From Pseudarthrobacter sp. NIBRBAC000502770 (GTDB taxonomy: Bacteria; Actinomycetota; Actinomycetes; Actinomycetales; Micrococcaceae): DNA of 64,000 bases. Under the pieces are notes generated by a model, which had not been told where the DNA came from, did no database searches, and saw nothing but the letters and a program-made list of their open reading frames with translations. Shown piece after piece: positions 1-9,075 of the stretch. Made by a program: the position numbers and the translations under genes. How positions within the stretch are numbered: the first letter of the stretch is position 1; every line of letters begins with the position of its first letter. Where the stretch lies: contig NZ_CP041198.1 of the NCBI RefSeq assembly GCF_006517815.1, forward strand, positions 4,278,001-4,342,000. Reading direction: 5' to 3'.

Positions 1-305
1 ATGAGCCGCCAGGCTGGACCTCACCCACAGGGCGCCACTACAACCCCGAACAGCAGGACTCAGAACCAGCCCGCTGGCCGCAATGGCTCCCGGCTTCGTT
101 CCGCGGCGCCTCGGAACGCGAAACCTCAATAGGAGCAACCGAGGCGGCGGACGTGTGCGCGCTTGAAGACATCGGCTTTGTTGAGGAGCTTGGTGTCCCC
201 GACGACCCCGGCCCACTGGAAGGTCAGCTTCCTGCCGACCCTTTTCCGGAGTGGAACCTGTTTTTGGACTTCGTAGAGCTGGAAGCGCCCGTTCTCTCGT
301 GCTGA
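1..305 (+). CDS. C-terminal fragment of a DUF222/HNH endonuclease-type protein (5' end outside window)
   Basis: An open frame enters from the left edge (first complete codon at 3) and stops at 303-305. The translation begins with the motif PPGWTSPTGRHYNPEQ and continues with a Glu/Pro/Trp-rich tail (EPARWPQW) and PFPEWNLFL near the end. This resembles the C-terminus of the DUF222 plus HNH nuclease proteins that occur in many copies in Arthrobacter and relatives, where the HNH core is followed by W-T-P-G-R-H-Y and a DPFPEW-like tail. The catalytic part lies outside the window, so activity cannot be judged. The family call is recognition by eye; a degenerate copy is possible. Confidence 0.5.
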   Translation, partial: EPPGWTSPTGRHYNPEQQDSEPARWPQWLPASFRGASERETSIGATEAADVCALEDIGFVEELGVPDDPGPLEGQLPADPFPEWNLFLDFVELEAPVLSC

Positions 306-489
306 AGCGCGGAGGCGGGCTAGGGGACGACGCCTGGTGCCGGTGTTCAACATTGCCGGCTCGCTGGGACGCGCCATGTCTGGTATCCGAGACACAACGA
401 AGGGCAATGGATAGCAAACGGCGCCACCCAGGGCGCAAGCTTAAGTACGGGATACCGGACACAGCTATCGAGAAGGACCGTTCCTGCTT

Positions 490-1317
490 ATGAGCACTGC
501 ACTAAGCACCGATTCGTCGGAACCCCGCGCCGCGGCCAAGGTGCCTTCAAAGGTTCCTGCAGCGGAAAACACCCTGCGCATCCTCAAGTTGCTGGCTTCC
601 AGGCGCGGACCGATGGCGGCGTCGCAGATTGCCTCCAGCCTGGACCTGCCCCGCTCCAGTGTGTACCACCTGCTGGGGGTCATGGAGGCGAATGGCTTTG
701 TCCTTCACCTCCACGAGGAGCAGCGCTACGGCCTGGGCATCAGCGCCTTCGAACTCAGTTCCGCCTACTCCCGCCAGGAACCGCTGTCCCGGCTGGGCCG
801 ACCCCTGCTCGCGAGCCTGGTGGACGCCATCGGCGAAAGCGCGCACCTTGCCGTGCTCCATGGAAGGGACGTGTTGTACATCGTGGAGGAGCGGGCCAAG
901 AACCGCCCCTCCCTGGTGACCGACGTCGGCGTCCGGCTTCCCAGCCATCTCACGGCCAGCGGCAGGGCCATCCTTGCAGCGCTGCCCAAGTCGCAGGTCC
1001 GTGCGCTCTACCCGAACGCCGCCGCCTTCAGTGCCCGGCATGAGGTGGAGGGCGCCATCATGAAGTACTCGTCGCTCTCCTCGCACCTGGACCGGGTGCG
1101 GCAGCGTGGATACGCTACCGAACACGGTGAGGTCACCCCCGGCTTCGGATCCATCGCCGCCGCCGTCACCGACCACACGGGCTGGCCCACCGCCGCTGTC
1201 GCGGTCACCTTCCTGGAAGACAAGCTGGCCCCGGAGGAATGGCCGGCGCTGGCAGCCCGGGTCCAGAAGGCGGCGGACGAACTTTCGGTCCGGATCCACG
1301 GACGCCCCACCAAGTAA
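490..1317 (+). CDS. IclR-family transcriptional regulator, likely regulator of the hut genes
   Basis: Protein of 275 aa, the usual IclR length. Residues about 20-85 form the winged helix-turn-helix ([17 protein letters not shown], then [16 protein letters not shown]). The rest is the IclR effector-binding domain, with typical elements such as [16 protein letters not shown] and [17 protein letters not shown]. The ATG at 490 is preceded by GAGAAGGA at 471-478. It lies 151 bp upstream of hutU on the same strand, so control of histidine degradation, with urocanate or a related compound as effector, is a reasonable inference. A 12-bp hairpin directly after the stop suggests it can also be a separate transcription unit. 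Confidence 0.88.
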   Translation: MSTALSTDSSEPRAAAKVPSKVPAAENTLRILKLLASRRGPMAASQIASSLDLPRSSVYHLLGVMEANGFVLHLHEEQRYGLGISAFELSSAYSRQEPLSRLGRPLLASLVDAIGESAHLAVLHGRDVLYIVEERAKNRPSLVTDVGVRLPSHLTASGRAILAALPKSQVRALYPNAAAFSARHEVEGAIMKYSSLSSHLDRVRQRGYATEHGEVTPGFGSIAAAVTDHTGWPTAAVAVTFLEDKLAPEEWPALAARVQKAADELSVRIHGRPTK

Positions 1318-1327
1318 CGCCGTGAAC

Positions 1328-1356
1328 CGCGATCCGGGCAACAGGCCCGGATCGCG
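1328..1356 (+). terminator. Hairpin after the IclR gene
   Basis: CGCGATCCGGGC pairs perfectly with GCCCGGATCGCG around a 5-base AACAG loop, 10 bases after the IclR stop codon. There is no clear T-tract, so it may terminate weakly or act as a 3' stabiliser between the regulator and hutU. Confidence 0.4.
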
Positions 1357-1468
1357 TCTGGCATCCCGGACAGCTCCCCGCCAAAAGCCCTGTGAAGGGC
1401 GTTTCCAAAGGGCTTTAGTGGATACAGAACTTCTTTCCTCCAACAGACAACACAAGAAGGAGCCCACC

Positions 1469-3166
1469 ATGGCACCCGCCGATTTCACCACCGGTGCCCG
1501 CCCGGTCAAAGCAGCCCGCGGCACCGAGCTCACCGCCAAGTCCTGGCAGACCGAAGCGCCCCTGCGCATGCTGATGAACAACCTGGACCCCGAGGTCGCC
1601 GAGCGTCCGGATGACCTGGTGGTCTACGGCGGCACGGGCCGGGCCGTCCGCTCCTGGGCCGCGTTCGACGCCATCACCCGCACGCTGGAATCCATGGACA
1701 AGGACGAAACCCTGCTGGTCCAGTCCGGCAAGCCCGTGGGTGTTTTCCGGACCAACGAGTGGGCGCCCCGCGTGCTGCTGGCGAACTCCAACCTGGTGGG
1801 CGACTGGGCCACCTGGCCGGAATTCCGCCGGCTCGAGGCCGAGGGCTTGATGATGTACGGCCAGATGACCGCCGGTTCCTGGATCTACATCGGCACCCAG
1901 GGCATCCTGCAGGGCACGTTCGAAACCTTCGCCGCGATAGCCCGCAAACTCACCGGCGACGAGAACGGCACCCTCGCCGGCACCCTGACCCTGACCGGCG
2001 GCTGTGGCGGCATGGGCGGCGCGCAGCCGCTCGCCGTCACCCTCAACGACGGCGCCTGCCTGATCGTCGACGTCGACGAGTCCCGCCTGCGCCGCCGCGC
2101 CGGCAAGCGCTACCTGGACGAGGTGGAAACCGACCTCGACGCCGCCATCGCCAAGGTGCTCAAGGCCAAGGAGGAGCGCCGCGGCTGGTCCGTGGGCTAC
2201 GTGGGCAACGCGGCTGAGGTCTTCCCTGAGATCCTGCGCCGCCACAACGCAGGCGAGCTCACCGTGGACATCGTCACCGACCAGACCTCGGCACATGATC
2301 CGCTGTCCTACCTTCCCGAGGGCATCACGGTGGACGAGTGGCACCGCGAGGCTGAGGCGGACCCGGAAGGCTTCACCAAGAAGGCCCAGGCCTCCATGGC
2401 CCGCCATGTCCAGGCCATGGTCGAATTCCAGGATGCCGGCGCCGAGGTCTTCGACTACGGCAACTCCATCCGCGACGAAGCCCGCAAGGGCGGCTACACC
2501 CGGGCCTTCGAGTTCCCCGGCTTCGTCCCGGCCTACATCCGGCCGCTGTTCTGCGAGGGCCTGGGCCCGTTCCGCTGGGTGGCCCTCTCCGGCGACCCGG
2601 AGGATATCCGGGTCACGGACCAGGCAATCAAGGAACTCTTCCCCGAGAACAAGCACCTGCACCGCTGGATCGACGCCGCCCAGGAGCGGGTGGAATTCGA
2701 GGGCCTACCGGCCCGCATCTGCTGGCTCGGTTACGGCGAACGCGCCAAGGCCGGCCTGCTGTTCAACCAGCTGGTCAAGGAGGGCAAGGTCAAGGCGCCC
2801 ATCGTGATCGGCCGCGACCACCTGGACTCCGGCTCCGTCGCCTCCCCGTACCGCGAGACCGAGGCCATGGCTGACGGCTCGGACGCGATCGCCGACTGGC
2901 CGCTGCTGAACGCGCTGCTCAACACCGCGTCCGGCGCCACCTGGGTCTCCCTCCACCACGGCGGCGGCGTCGGCATCGGCCGCTCCATCCACGCCGGCCA
3001 GGTCTCGGTCGCCGACGGCACAGACCTCGCCGCGCAGAAGCTCGAGCGCCTCCTCACCAACGACCCCGGCATGGGCGTCATCCGCCACGCCGACGCCGGC
3101 TACGACCGCGCCGTCGAAGTCGCCAAGGAACGCGGCGTCCGCATCCCCATGAACGAAGGCAACTAA
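1469..3166 (+). CDS. hutU: Urocanate hydratase (urocanase)
   Basis: Second step of histidine degradation: NAD+-dependent hydration of urocanate to imidazolone propionate in the cytosol. The protein has 565 aa, close to the usual 555-565. The Gly-rich NAD-binding segment GGCGGMGG is at residues 177-184. The conserved [13 protein letters not shown] is near 352-364, and [11 protein letters not shown] holds Cys418, which corresponds to the conserved active-site cysteine of Pseudomonas urocanase (from memory). The frame is open far upstream, but the ATG at 1469 is chosen because AGAAGGAG precedes it and the family N-terminus starts here. hutH follows 2 bp after the stop codon, so the two are co-transcribed. 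Confidence 0.97.
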   Translation: MAPADFTTGARPVKAARGTELTAKSWQTEAPLRMLMNNLDPEVAERPDDLVVYGGTGRAVRSWAAFDAITRTLESMDKDETLLVQSGKPVGVFRTNEWAPRVLLANSNLVGDWATWPEFRRLEAEGLMMYGQMTAGSWIYIGTQGILQGTFETFAAIARKLTGDENGTLAGTLTLTGGCGGMGGAQPLAVTLNDGACLIVDVDESRLRRRAGKRYLDEVETDLDAAIAKVLKAKEERRGWSVGYVGNAAEVFPEILRRHNAGELTVDIVTDQTSAHDPLSYLPEGITVDEWHREAEADPEGFTKKAQASMARHVQAMVEFQDAGAEVFDYGNSIRDEARKGGYTRAFEFPGFVPAYIRPLFCEGLGPFRWVALSGDPEDIRVTDQAIKELFPENKHLHRWIDAAQERVEFEGLPARICWLGYGERAKAGLLFNQLVKEGKVKAPIVIGRDHLDSGSVASPYRETEAMADGSDAIADWPLLNALLNTASGATWVSLHHGGGVGIGRSIHAGQVSVADGTDLAAQKLERLLTNDPGMGVIRHADAGYDRAVEVAKERGVRIPMNEGN

Positions 3167-3168
3167 TC

Positions 3169-4761
3169 ATGACCACGATTACCCACGAACCGCTCACTGT
3201 CACCCTCGGGTCGGCCGGCGTCACGCCCCAGGATGTTCTCGCCGTCGCGCGCCACGACGCAAAGGTCACCATCGCCCCGGATGCACTCGAAACCGTGGCC
3301 AAAGTCCGTGCCCACATCGACAGCCTGGCCTCCAGCGACACGCCTGCCTACGGCATCTCCACCGGCTTCGGCGCTTTGGCCAACCGCCACATCCCGGGCG
3401 GGCTGCGCACCCAGCTGCAGAAATCGCTGATCCGCAGCCACGCGGCAGGCATGGGCCCGGCAGTTGAACGGGAAGTGGTCCGCGGCATCATGTTCCTGCG
3501 CGCCAAGACCCTCGCCTCCGGCCGCACCGGCGTCCGCCCCGTGGTCCTGCAGACCATGGTGGACGTCCTCAACGCCGGCATCACCCCGGTGGTCCGCGAA
3601 TTCGGCTCGCTCGGCTGCTCGGGCGACCTCGCGCCTCTGTCGCACTGCGCCCTGGTCCTCATGGGTGAGGGTGAAGCGGCAGGGCCCGACGGCGTCACGT
3701 ACGGCGGGCGCCGCGAGCGGCCCGTCGCCGAGCTGCTTGCAGAGCATGGCATCGAACCGGTCACCCTGGCTGAGAAGGAAGGGCTGGCGCTGGTGAACGG
3801 CACCGAGGGCATGCTGGGGATGCTCCTCATGGCCATCGCGGACCTGCGCCAGCTGCTGGCGACGGCGGACATCACCGCCGCGCTGAGCGTGGAGGCACTG
3901 CTCGGCACCGACCAGGTGTTCCTGCCCGAGCTGCACGCCGCGCTGCGGCCGCACCCGGGCCAGGCGGCCAGTGCGGACAACATGCTGCGTGTGCTCTCGG
4001 ATTCGCCCATTGTGGCCTCCCACAAAGTGGGGGATTCAAGGGTCCAGGACGCCTACTCCCTGCGCTGCGCCCCCCAGGTGGCCGGCGCCGTCCGCGACAC
4101 CGTGGACCATGCCGAGCTGGTGGCCACCCGGGAACTGGCGGCAGCCATCGACAACCCGGTGGTGCTCCCGGACGGCCGCGTCAGCTCCAACGGCAACTTC
4201 CACGGCGCACCCGTGGCATACGTCCTGGATTACCTGGCCATCGCCGTCGCGGACCTCAGCTCCATGGCCGAACGCCGCACCGACCGGATGCTGGATCCTG
4301 CCCGCTCGCACGGCTTGCCGGCGTTCCTGGCCGCGGATCCCGGCGTGGACTCGGGCCTGATGATCGCCCAGTACACCCAGGCCGGGCTGGTCTCGGACAA
4401 CAAGCGGCTGGCCGTTCCGGCATCCGTGGACTCCATTCCGAGCTCGGCCATGCAGGAGGACCACGTGTCCATGGGCTGGCACGCGGCGCGGAAGCTGCGC
4501 AAAGCCGTGGAGAACCTCCGGCGCGTCCTGGCCATCGAACTGGTGACCTCGGCCCGGGCCCTGGACATCCGCACCCAGCTCTCCGGCGGCGTGCTGACCC
4601 CAGGGCCAGCCGGAACCGCCGTGGTGGCAGCGCTCCGCGAGGTGGTGGAAGGGCCGGGCACGGACCGTTTCCTGTCCCCGGAACTGGAGGCGGCTGACCG
4701 GCTGGTCGCCTCAGGTGACGTTCGTGCGGCGGCCGAATCCGCCGTCGGGCCGCTTGCCTGA
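3169..4761 (+). CDS. hutH: Histidine ammonia-lyase (histidase)
   Basis: First step of histidine degradation: non-oxidative deamination of L-histidine to trans-urocanate. It has 530 aa. The catalytic MIO cofactor should form from residues 150-152 within FGSLGCSGDLAPLSHC, so the tripeptide is Cys-Ser-Gly rather than the Ala-Ser-Gly of Pseudomonas and Bacillus enzymes; I believe this variant is also found in Streptomyces histidases. Other family signatures are YGISTGFGALANR near residue 63, and the SIPSSAMQEDHVSMG region near 423. It follows hutU by 2 bp. The imidazolonepropionase gene hutI is not in the window; hutG is 8 kb downstream on the other strand. Confidence 0.97.
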   Translation: MTTITHEPLTVTLGSAGVTPQDVLAVARHDAKVTIAPDALETVAKVRAHIDSLASSDTPAYGISTGFGALANRHIPGGLRTQLQKSLIRSHAAGMGPAVEREVVRGIMFLRAKTLASGRTGVRPVVLQTMVDVLNAGITPVVREFGSLGCSGDLAPLSHCALVLMGEGEAAGPDGVTYGGRRERPVAELLAEHGIEPVTLAEKEGLALVNGTEGMLGMLLMAIADLRQLLATADITAALSVEALLGTDQVFLPELHAALRPHPGQAASADNMLRVLSDSPIVASHKVGDSRVQDAYSLRCAPQVAGAVRDTVDHAELVATRELAAAIDNPVVLPDGRVSSNGNFHGAPVAYVLDYLAIAVADLSSMAERRTDRMLDPARSHGLPAFLAADPGVDSGLMIAQYTQAGLVSDNKRLAVPASVDSIPSSAMQEDHVSMGWHAARKLRKAVENLRRVLAIELVTSARALDIRTQLSGGVLTPGPAGTAVVAALREVVEGPGTDRFLSPELEAADRLVASGDVRAAAESAVGPLA

Positions 4762-4923
4762 AACCGAAGGATCTTCAGGGCCTGCTGCGCCCGCGTCCGC
4801 AGTGCGGAATATCCGGCGCCACGGCACGCCTTGGCTCCGGGAGTGTAGTAGAACTGAAGATGTAGTGAAAGTCACATCAACGAGGCTGTGGCGGCAGAAC
4901 GATACAAAGGGGTAGAAGTTCAA

Positions 4924-5169
4924 ATGAAAGCACGTGGGGCAGTCCTGTCGAGGCGCAATGCCCATTCCGCCGCGGTTTCCAACTGGAGGGCCCTCCAGGC
5001 CGGGGACCGTGTCGAGATCATCAAGCATGCGCATGTGGTGGCTGCGGGGGAGGTGGAAGAGGTGTCGCAGAGCGGCAACGTCCTCTGGCTGGTGCCGGCG
5101 GGCCCGTCAGGTCCGGCGGAGAAGCAGCTTTTCCTGAAATCCGACGGCGTGCAGGTCCGCCGCGGCTGA
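4924..5169 (+). CDS. Small conserved hypothetical protein
   Basis: An 81-aa basic protein starting MKARGAVLSRRNAHS. The ATG at 4924 has AAGGGG a few bases upstream. The same frame can start further upstream at 4888, but without such a ribosome site. The central segment (GDRVEIIKHAHVVAAGEVEEV, with SGNVLWLV after it) looks like a small all-beta fold. No signal peptide or membrane segment is visible. It stands alone after hutH, with about 160 bp of leader, and ends before a bidirectional terminator. Function unknown. Confidence 0.6.
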   Translation: MKARGAVLSRRNAHSAAVSNWRALQAGDRVEIIKHAHVVAAGEVEEVSQSGNVLWLVPAGPSGPAEKQLFLKSDGVQVRRG

Positions 5170-5198
5170 CGGTCCGGCCGGGCAGAACCCAAGGCAAC

Positions 5199-5240
5199 AA
5201 AAAATCCCCGCACTCCCAATGGGAGGGCGGGGATTCTTTT
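5199..5240. terminator. Bidirectional rho-independent terminator
   Basis: AATCCCCGC and CTCCC pair with GGGAG and GCGGGGATT around an AAT loop. There is an A-run before the hairpin and TTCTTTT after it. It sits between the convergent small genes ending at 5169 and 5249 and can serve both. Confidence 0.8.
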
Positions 5241-5248
5241 GGCCTTGG

Positions 5249-5506
5249 TCAGGCGGCGATGGACTCGTAGGTTTCGCCGAAGGGGACCGATTCGTCCAGG
5301 GCCACCGTGTAGCGTCCCGGGTGCAGCCTGGTGACCAGGATTCCGCAGGCAGCGTCCTTGGCTGCAACTTCGATCAGTTCTGCCACCGCCTCTTCGAGTC
5401 CGGCGTGGACCTCGCCGGCGGTGGAAAACTCCAGGCTGATGGACCGGGGGGCAGGTCCTTCGGCGGTCTGGGCGGCGGGAACGCGCTCCAAGAGGGCTGT
5501 AGTCAT
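5249..5506 (-). CDS. Small conserved hypothetical protein
   Basis: An 85-aa acidic protein beginning MTTALLERVPAAQ, with the ATG at 5506 and AGAAAG about 10 bases upstream. The frame extends to 5548, but that longer start has no ribosome site. The middle is rich in Ala and Glu (EVHAGLEEAVAELIEVAAKD), probably helical, and the end (CGILVTRLHPGRYTVALDES) is probably beta. There is no signal peptide or recognised domain. It is monocistronic, divergent from the FAH-family gene and convergent with the hypothetical at 4924. Function unknown. Confidence 0.6.
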   Translation of the reverse strand: MTTALLERVPAAQTAEGPAPRSISLEFSTAGEVHAGLEEAVAELIEVAAKDAACGILVTRLHPGRYTVALDESVPFGETYESIAA

Positions 5507-5710
5507 GTACCGAACTTTCTGTGTTTCGTGCCGGTGTGGCTTCACCATTCTACCGACTGAGGACGCTATATGTCAGATGACTGCTCTTTGGCCGGCCGCT
5601 GAAACGGTCACAAAAGGTTCCGTTCCGGACGCGGGTCCTTATCGAGGACCATGGAAGTGGGTGTCCGGAGGGCCCGGAGATCCCATCGACACAGCTGAGG
5701 AGAACACGGT

Positions 5711-6592
5711 ATGAAGATCATGCGCCTGGGTGAAAGCGGCCACGAGCAGCCCGCCGTGCTGGTAACCTCCCCGGAAGGCCCTGACCGGTACTTCAGCCTG
5801 CTGCCCCTCACTGCCGACGTGGACGGCGCCTTCCTTGCTGACGGCGGCCTGGAAAAGGCCCGGAAGGCGCTCGAAGCAGGGGAGCTGCCGGTCCTGGACG
5901 CTGCTGCTGCGCTGCGGGTTGGTTCCCCCGTGGCCCGGCCCGGCTCAGTGGTCGGCATCGGGATGAACTACGCCGCCCACGCCGCGGAATCGGGAGCGGA
6001 GCCGCCCACCATTCCCGTGGTCTTCCTCAAGCCGAGCAACACCGTCACGGGCCCGTTCGACCCGGCCCCGCTTCCGCCCCGCTCCACGCAATACGACTGG
6101 GAGGTGGAACTGGGGATCGTGATCGGCAAGGAGGCAAGCTACCTTGGCTCGCCGGACGAAGCTGCCGGCTGCGTAGCCGGCTACGTCACTGCCAATGACT
6201 TTTCCGAAAGGGAGTACCAGCTGCCGGGCGCTGCCGGCCAGTGGACCAAAGGCAAATCGCTGCCCGGATCCACGCCCCTGGGTCCGTGGCTGGTACCGGC
6301 GGACCGGATCGACGGCGGCAACCTGAGGCTGCGCAGTTGGGTGAACGGTGAGCCGCGGCAGGACTCAACGTCGGCGGAGCTCATTTTCGATGTGCCCACC
6401 CTGATCCACCACTGCAGCCAGTACATGCGGCTCGAACCGGGCGACGTGATCCTCACCGGAACTCCGCAGGGGGTGGCCTTAAGCGGCCGTTTCCCCTATC
6501 TCCAGCCCGGCGACGTGGTGGAGGTAGAGGTGGAGGGCCTGGGCCGCCAGCGCCAGGAGCTGTTCCGGACGCGGGCGGCCTTCACGGCTTAG
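5711..6592 (+). CDS. Fumarylacetoacetate hydrolase family protein
   Basis: Protein of 293 aa with the FAH C-terminal fold from about residue 75. Seen are VVGIGMNYAAHAAESG, the YDWEVELGIVIGKEAS strand that supplies metal-binding acids, GYVTANDFSERE, and the C-terminal ILTGTPQGVAL. Members act on 2-keto or acylpyruvate substrates with a divalent metal (2-hydroxyhepta-2,4-diene-dioate isomerase, acylpyruvase, oxaloacetate decarboxylase, lactone-sugar pathways). The substrate cannot be read from the sequence and no pathway partner is adjacent. GAGGAGAAC precedes the ATG. Its stop codon interlocks with that of the convergent stress gene (shared TTAG at 6589-6592). Confidence 0.88.
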   Translation: MKIMRLGESGHEQPAVLVTSPEGPDRYFSLLPLTADVDGAFLADGGLEKARKALEAGELPVLDAAAALRVGSPVARPGSVVGIGMNYAAHAAESGAEPPTIPVVFLKPSNTVTGPFDPAPLPPRSTQYDWEVELGIVIGKEASYLGSPDEAAGCVAGYVTANDFSEREYQLPGAAGQWTKGKSLPGSTPLGPWLVPADRIDGGNLRLRSWVNGEPRQDSTSAELIFDVPTLIHHCSQYMRLEPGDVILTGTPQGVALSGRFPYLQPGDVVEVEVEGLGRQRQELFRTRAAFTA

Positions 6593-6981
6593 TCCGCCTT
6601 TACGGCCAGGACAGGGCAGTCCGCTTCCAGCAGGATGCGCTGGGACGTGCTGCCCATGATCAGCTTGCCTACCGGGGTGCGGCGGCGCAGGCCGATCACA
6701 ATCAGGTCGGCGTTGTGTTCCTCGGCGGCATCCAGCACCTCAGCTGCGGCGTCGTGGCCGCGGACCGGACGTTTGACCAGGTACTGGATCCCCTGGCTGG
6801 CCAGCCGCTGCTCGATGTCCTGGATGTCCCGGTCCTGGGCGAAGCGGGTGTCCACCGTAGTCTCGCCCTTGGAGGAGTTGATCAGCACCAGGGTGCTGTT
6901 GCTCTTCCGGGCTTCGGTGATGGCCTGGGTCAGGGCAGCTTCGCCCTCGGGGGTCGGGACGTATCCCACAACGACCGTCAT
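6589..6981 (-). CDS. Universal stress protein (UspA family, single domain)
   Basis: A 130-aa cytosolic protein starting MTVVVGYVPTPEGEAAL. The C-terminal half carries DLIVIGLRRRTPVGKLIMG followed by STSQRILLEADCPVLAV, which fits the G-2X-G-9X-G-S/T ATP-binding signature of nucleotide-binding Usp proteins. A strong site (AAGGAGACACC) precedes the ATG. It follows tctA by 51 bp on the same strand, so it is probably the last gene of the tctC-tctB-tctA operon. A stress protein at the end of TctABC operons is, from memory, common in actinobacteria and may tune the transporter. Confidence 0.92.
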   Translation of the reverse strand: MTVVVGYVPTPEGEAALTQAITEARKSNSTLVLINSSKGETTVDTRFAQDRDIQDIEQRLASQGIQYLVKRPVRGHDAAAEVLDAAEEHNADLIVIGLRRRTPVGKLIMGSTSQRILLEADCPVLAVKAD

Positions 6982-7032
6982 GGTGTCTCCTTGCTTCTGC
7001 TCGATGTGCGTGGATGGCTTTGGTGCGGCTGC

Positions 7033-8571
7033 TTAGTCACTGTAATCCGCTGCACCCGAGTTGGCCGGGAGCAGCGGCCTGCGCTCCGGACGGTTGCGGC
7101 GGTACACCTTGTAGGCAAAGGGCCAGAGCAGGATGAGGCCAATAATGACATAGATGCCGACGGCGATCGGCTCACCCATGAGCCCTGCCGGGTCGCCTGC
7201 GCTCAGCTGCAGGGTCTTGCGGAGCTGCCCTTCGATCCGCGGACCCAGGATCACGCCCAGGATCAGCGGCAGCACGGGAAGCCCGAAGCGCCGCATCATG
7301 AAGCCGAGTGCGCCCAGGACCAGCAGGATCACCAGGTCGAACGCCTGCAGGTTGACCGAGTAGGCGCCCAGCGTGGCGAAGAACAGGATGCCCGCGTACA
7401 GGTACGGGCGTGGCAGCTGCAGCAGCTTGGCCCACAGCGGTGCCAGCGGCAGGTTGATGATCAGGAGCAGCAGGTTGCCGATGAACAGGCTGGCGATCAA
7501 GGCCCACACCAGGGGCCCCTGGCTTTCGAAGAGCTGTGGACCCGGCTGGATCCCGTAGCTGGTGAAGGCGGCCAGCATCACGGCTGCGGTGGCATTCGTG
7601 GGCAGTCCCAGCGCCAGCATGGGGGTCAGCGTCCCGGCGGCCGCAGCGTTGTTGGCTGCTTCCGGACCGGCCACGCCTTCAATGGCGCCCTTGCCGAACT
7701 CTTCCGGGTGCTTGCTGAGGCGCTTTTCCGTCACGTAGGACAGGAACGTGGGGATCTCTGCGCCACCGGCTGGCAGGGCGCCGAACGGGAAGCCGAAGGC
7801 GGTGCCGCGCAGCCACGGCTTCCAGGACCGCTTCCAGTCGGACTTGCCCATCCAGGGCTGGCCCACCGGGATGGCGTGCAGGGGAGTGCGGCGCAGGTGT
7901 GCCGCCACCCAGAGGGCCTCGCCCACGGCGAAGATGGCCACGGCCACCACCACGATGTCCAGGCCGTCCGCAAGGAGCGGCTGGCCGAACGTCAGGCGGC
8001 GCTGGCCGGTGACGGAATCCATCCCTACCAGGCCGATGGCCAGGCCGAGGCCCAGGGAGGCGAATCCGCGCAGCCGGGACGAGCCGAGCACGGCGGTGAC
8101 GGCCAGGAGGGCCAGGACCATGATGGCGAAGTAGCTGGGGGCGCCCAGGCTGACGGCGAACTTCACCACGACCGGTGCGCAGACGGCCAGCAGGGCCGTG
8201 CCAATGGTGCCGGCCACGAACGAGCCGATTGCCGCCGTCGCCAGTGCCTGCGCCGCCCGGCCCGCCTTGGCCATCTTGTTGCCTTCGATGGCCGTGACCA
8301 CCGACGACGATTCACCAGGGGTGTTGAGCAGGATCGAGGTGGTGGAGCCGCCGTACATGCCGCCGTAGTAGATGCCGGCGAACATGATGAAGGCGCTGGT
8401 GGGTTCCAGGGCGTAGGTGACGGGGAGCAGCAGGGCCACGGTCATGGCCGGGCCCAGGCCCGGGAGGACGCCGACGGCGGTACCCAGGATGACGCCGATG
8501 ACGGCGTACAGGAAGTTCATGGGGGTGAGGGCGGTGCCGAAACCGTCCATCAGGGAGGACCAGACGTCCAT
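7033..8571 (-). CDS. tctA: Tripartite tricarboxylate transporter, large membrane subunit TctA
   Basis: Protein of 512 aa with about 11-12 membrane segments. The N-terminal half contains the family signature [17 protein letters not shown] near residue 40 and the [20 protein letters not shown] stretch near 65-85. The middle holds the second conserved loop [20 protein letters not shown], followed by [21 protein letters not shown]. It forms the channel for secondary uptake of carboxylates delivered by the TctC binding protein, with TctB as the small membrane subunit. The ATG directly abuts the tctB stop codon. The substrate (citrate or another di/tricarboxylate) is not decided by sequence. Confidence 0.95.
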   Translation of the reverse strand: MDVWSSLMDGFGTALTPMNFLYAVIGVILGTAVGVLPGLGPAMTVALLLPVTYALEPTSAFIMFAGIYYGGMYGGSTTSILLNTPGESSSVVTAIEGNKMAKAGRAAQALATAAIGSFVAGTIGTALLAVCAPVVVKFAVSLGAPSYFAIMVLALLAVTAVLGSSRLRGFASLGLGLAIGLVGMDSVTGQRRLTFGQPLLADGLDIVVVAVAIFAVGEALWVAAHLRRTPLHAIPVGQPWMGKSDWKRSWKPWLRGTAFGFPFGALPAGGAEIPTFLSYVTEKRLSKHPEEFGKGAIEGVAGPEAANNAAAAGTLTPMLALGLPTNATAAVMLAAFTSYGIQPGPQLFESQGPLVWALIASLFIGNLLLLIINLPLAPLWAKLLQLPRPYLYAGILFFATLGAYSVNLQAFDLVILLVLGALGFMMRRFGLPVLPLILGVILGPRIEGQLRKTLQLSAGDPAGLMGEPIAVGIYVIIGLILLWPFAYKVYRRNRPERRPLLPANSGAADYSD

Positions 8572-9075
8572 TTAGAGGATTCCTTCCAGGAGGCCGGCCG
8601 GCAGCGCGATGCCCAGGCCGAGGTAGAAGCCGTAGAAGGTCAACAGGGACAGGGCAACGGAGATCAACCCGTCCCGGACAAAGTGGCGGCTGCCCAAGGC
8701 AAGGACGCTGCCCCAGAACAGGACCGTTCCGGAGACCACCCACCCGGCCCAGTCGATGAGCAGGATGTTCAGGATGAAGGCTCCGGCCAGCGGCAGGACG
8801 GTCTTCCAGTCGGCGGGGTGCGCCAGGTCGACGTCCTCGCCGCCCTCGGCCTCACCCTTGCCGCCGCGCAGGACGTTGATGGCCAGCAGGACGGCGCAGA
8901 CTACCAGCATCCCGGCCACGATGAACGGGACGGTTTTGGGCCCAACCGGATCAGACTTCGAATACGGGGTTGCCAGGCCGTTGGCGTCAAGGAAGACCAG
9001 GACGCCGGCCGCCCCGAGCAGGAGTGCGACCCCCAGCTCGGAGCGGCCTTTAAGGCCTGTGGTCAGCGACGTCAC
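8572..9075 (-). CDS. tctB: Tripartite tricarboxylate transporter, small membrane subunit TctB
   Basis: The GTG at 9075 overlaps the tctC stop by 4 bp (GTGA) and gives a 167-aa protein; the longer frame would run into tctC. Four membrane segments are visible: near residues 15-33, 50-70, 95-115, and the two closely spaced C-terminal helices around 120-160 (ALSLLTFYGFYLGLGIALPAG). A charged Lys/Glu-rich loop lies between segments 2 and 3. Length and topology match TctB. The gene is translationally coupled on both sides, which supports equal production of the subunits. Confidence 0.9.
   Translation of the reverse strand: MTSLTTGLKGRSELGVALLLGAAGVLVFLDANGLATPYSKSDPVGPKTVPFIVAGMLVVCAVLLAINVLRGGKGEAEGGEDVDLAHPADWKTVLPLAGAFILNILLIDWAGWVVSGTVLFWGSVLALGSRHFVRDGLISVALSLLTFYGFYLGLGIALPAGLLEGIL

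Noticed and set aside
1106..1468. Long N-terminal extension of the hutU frame
   Set aside because: It would overlap the IclR gene and a hairpin; the ATG at 1469 has an AGAAGGAG site and fits the family start.
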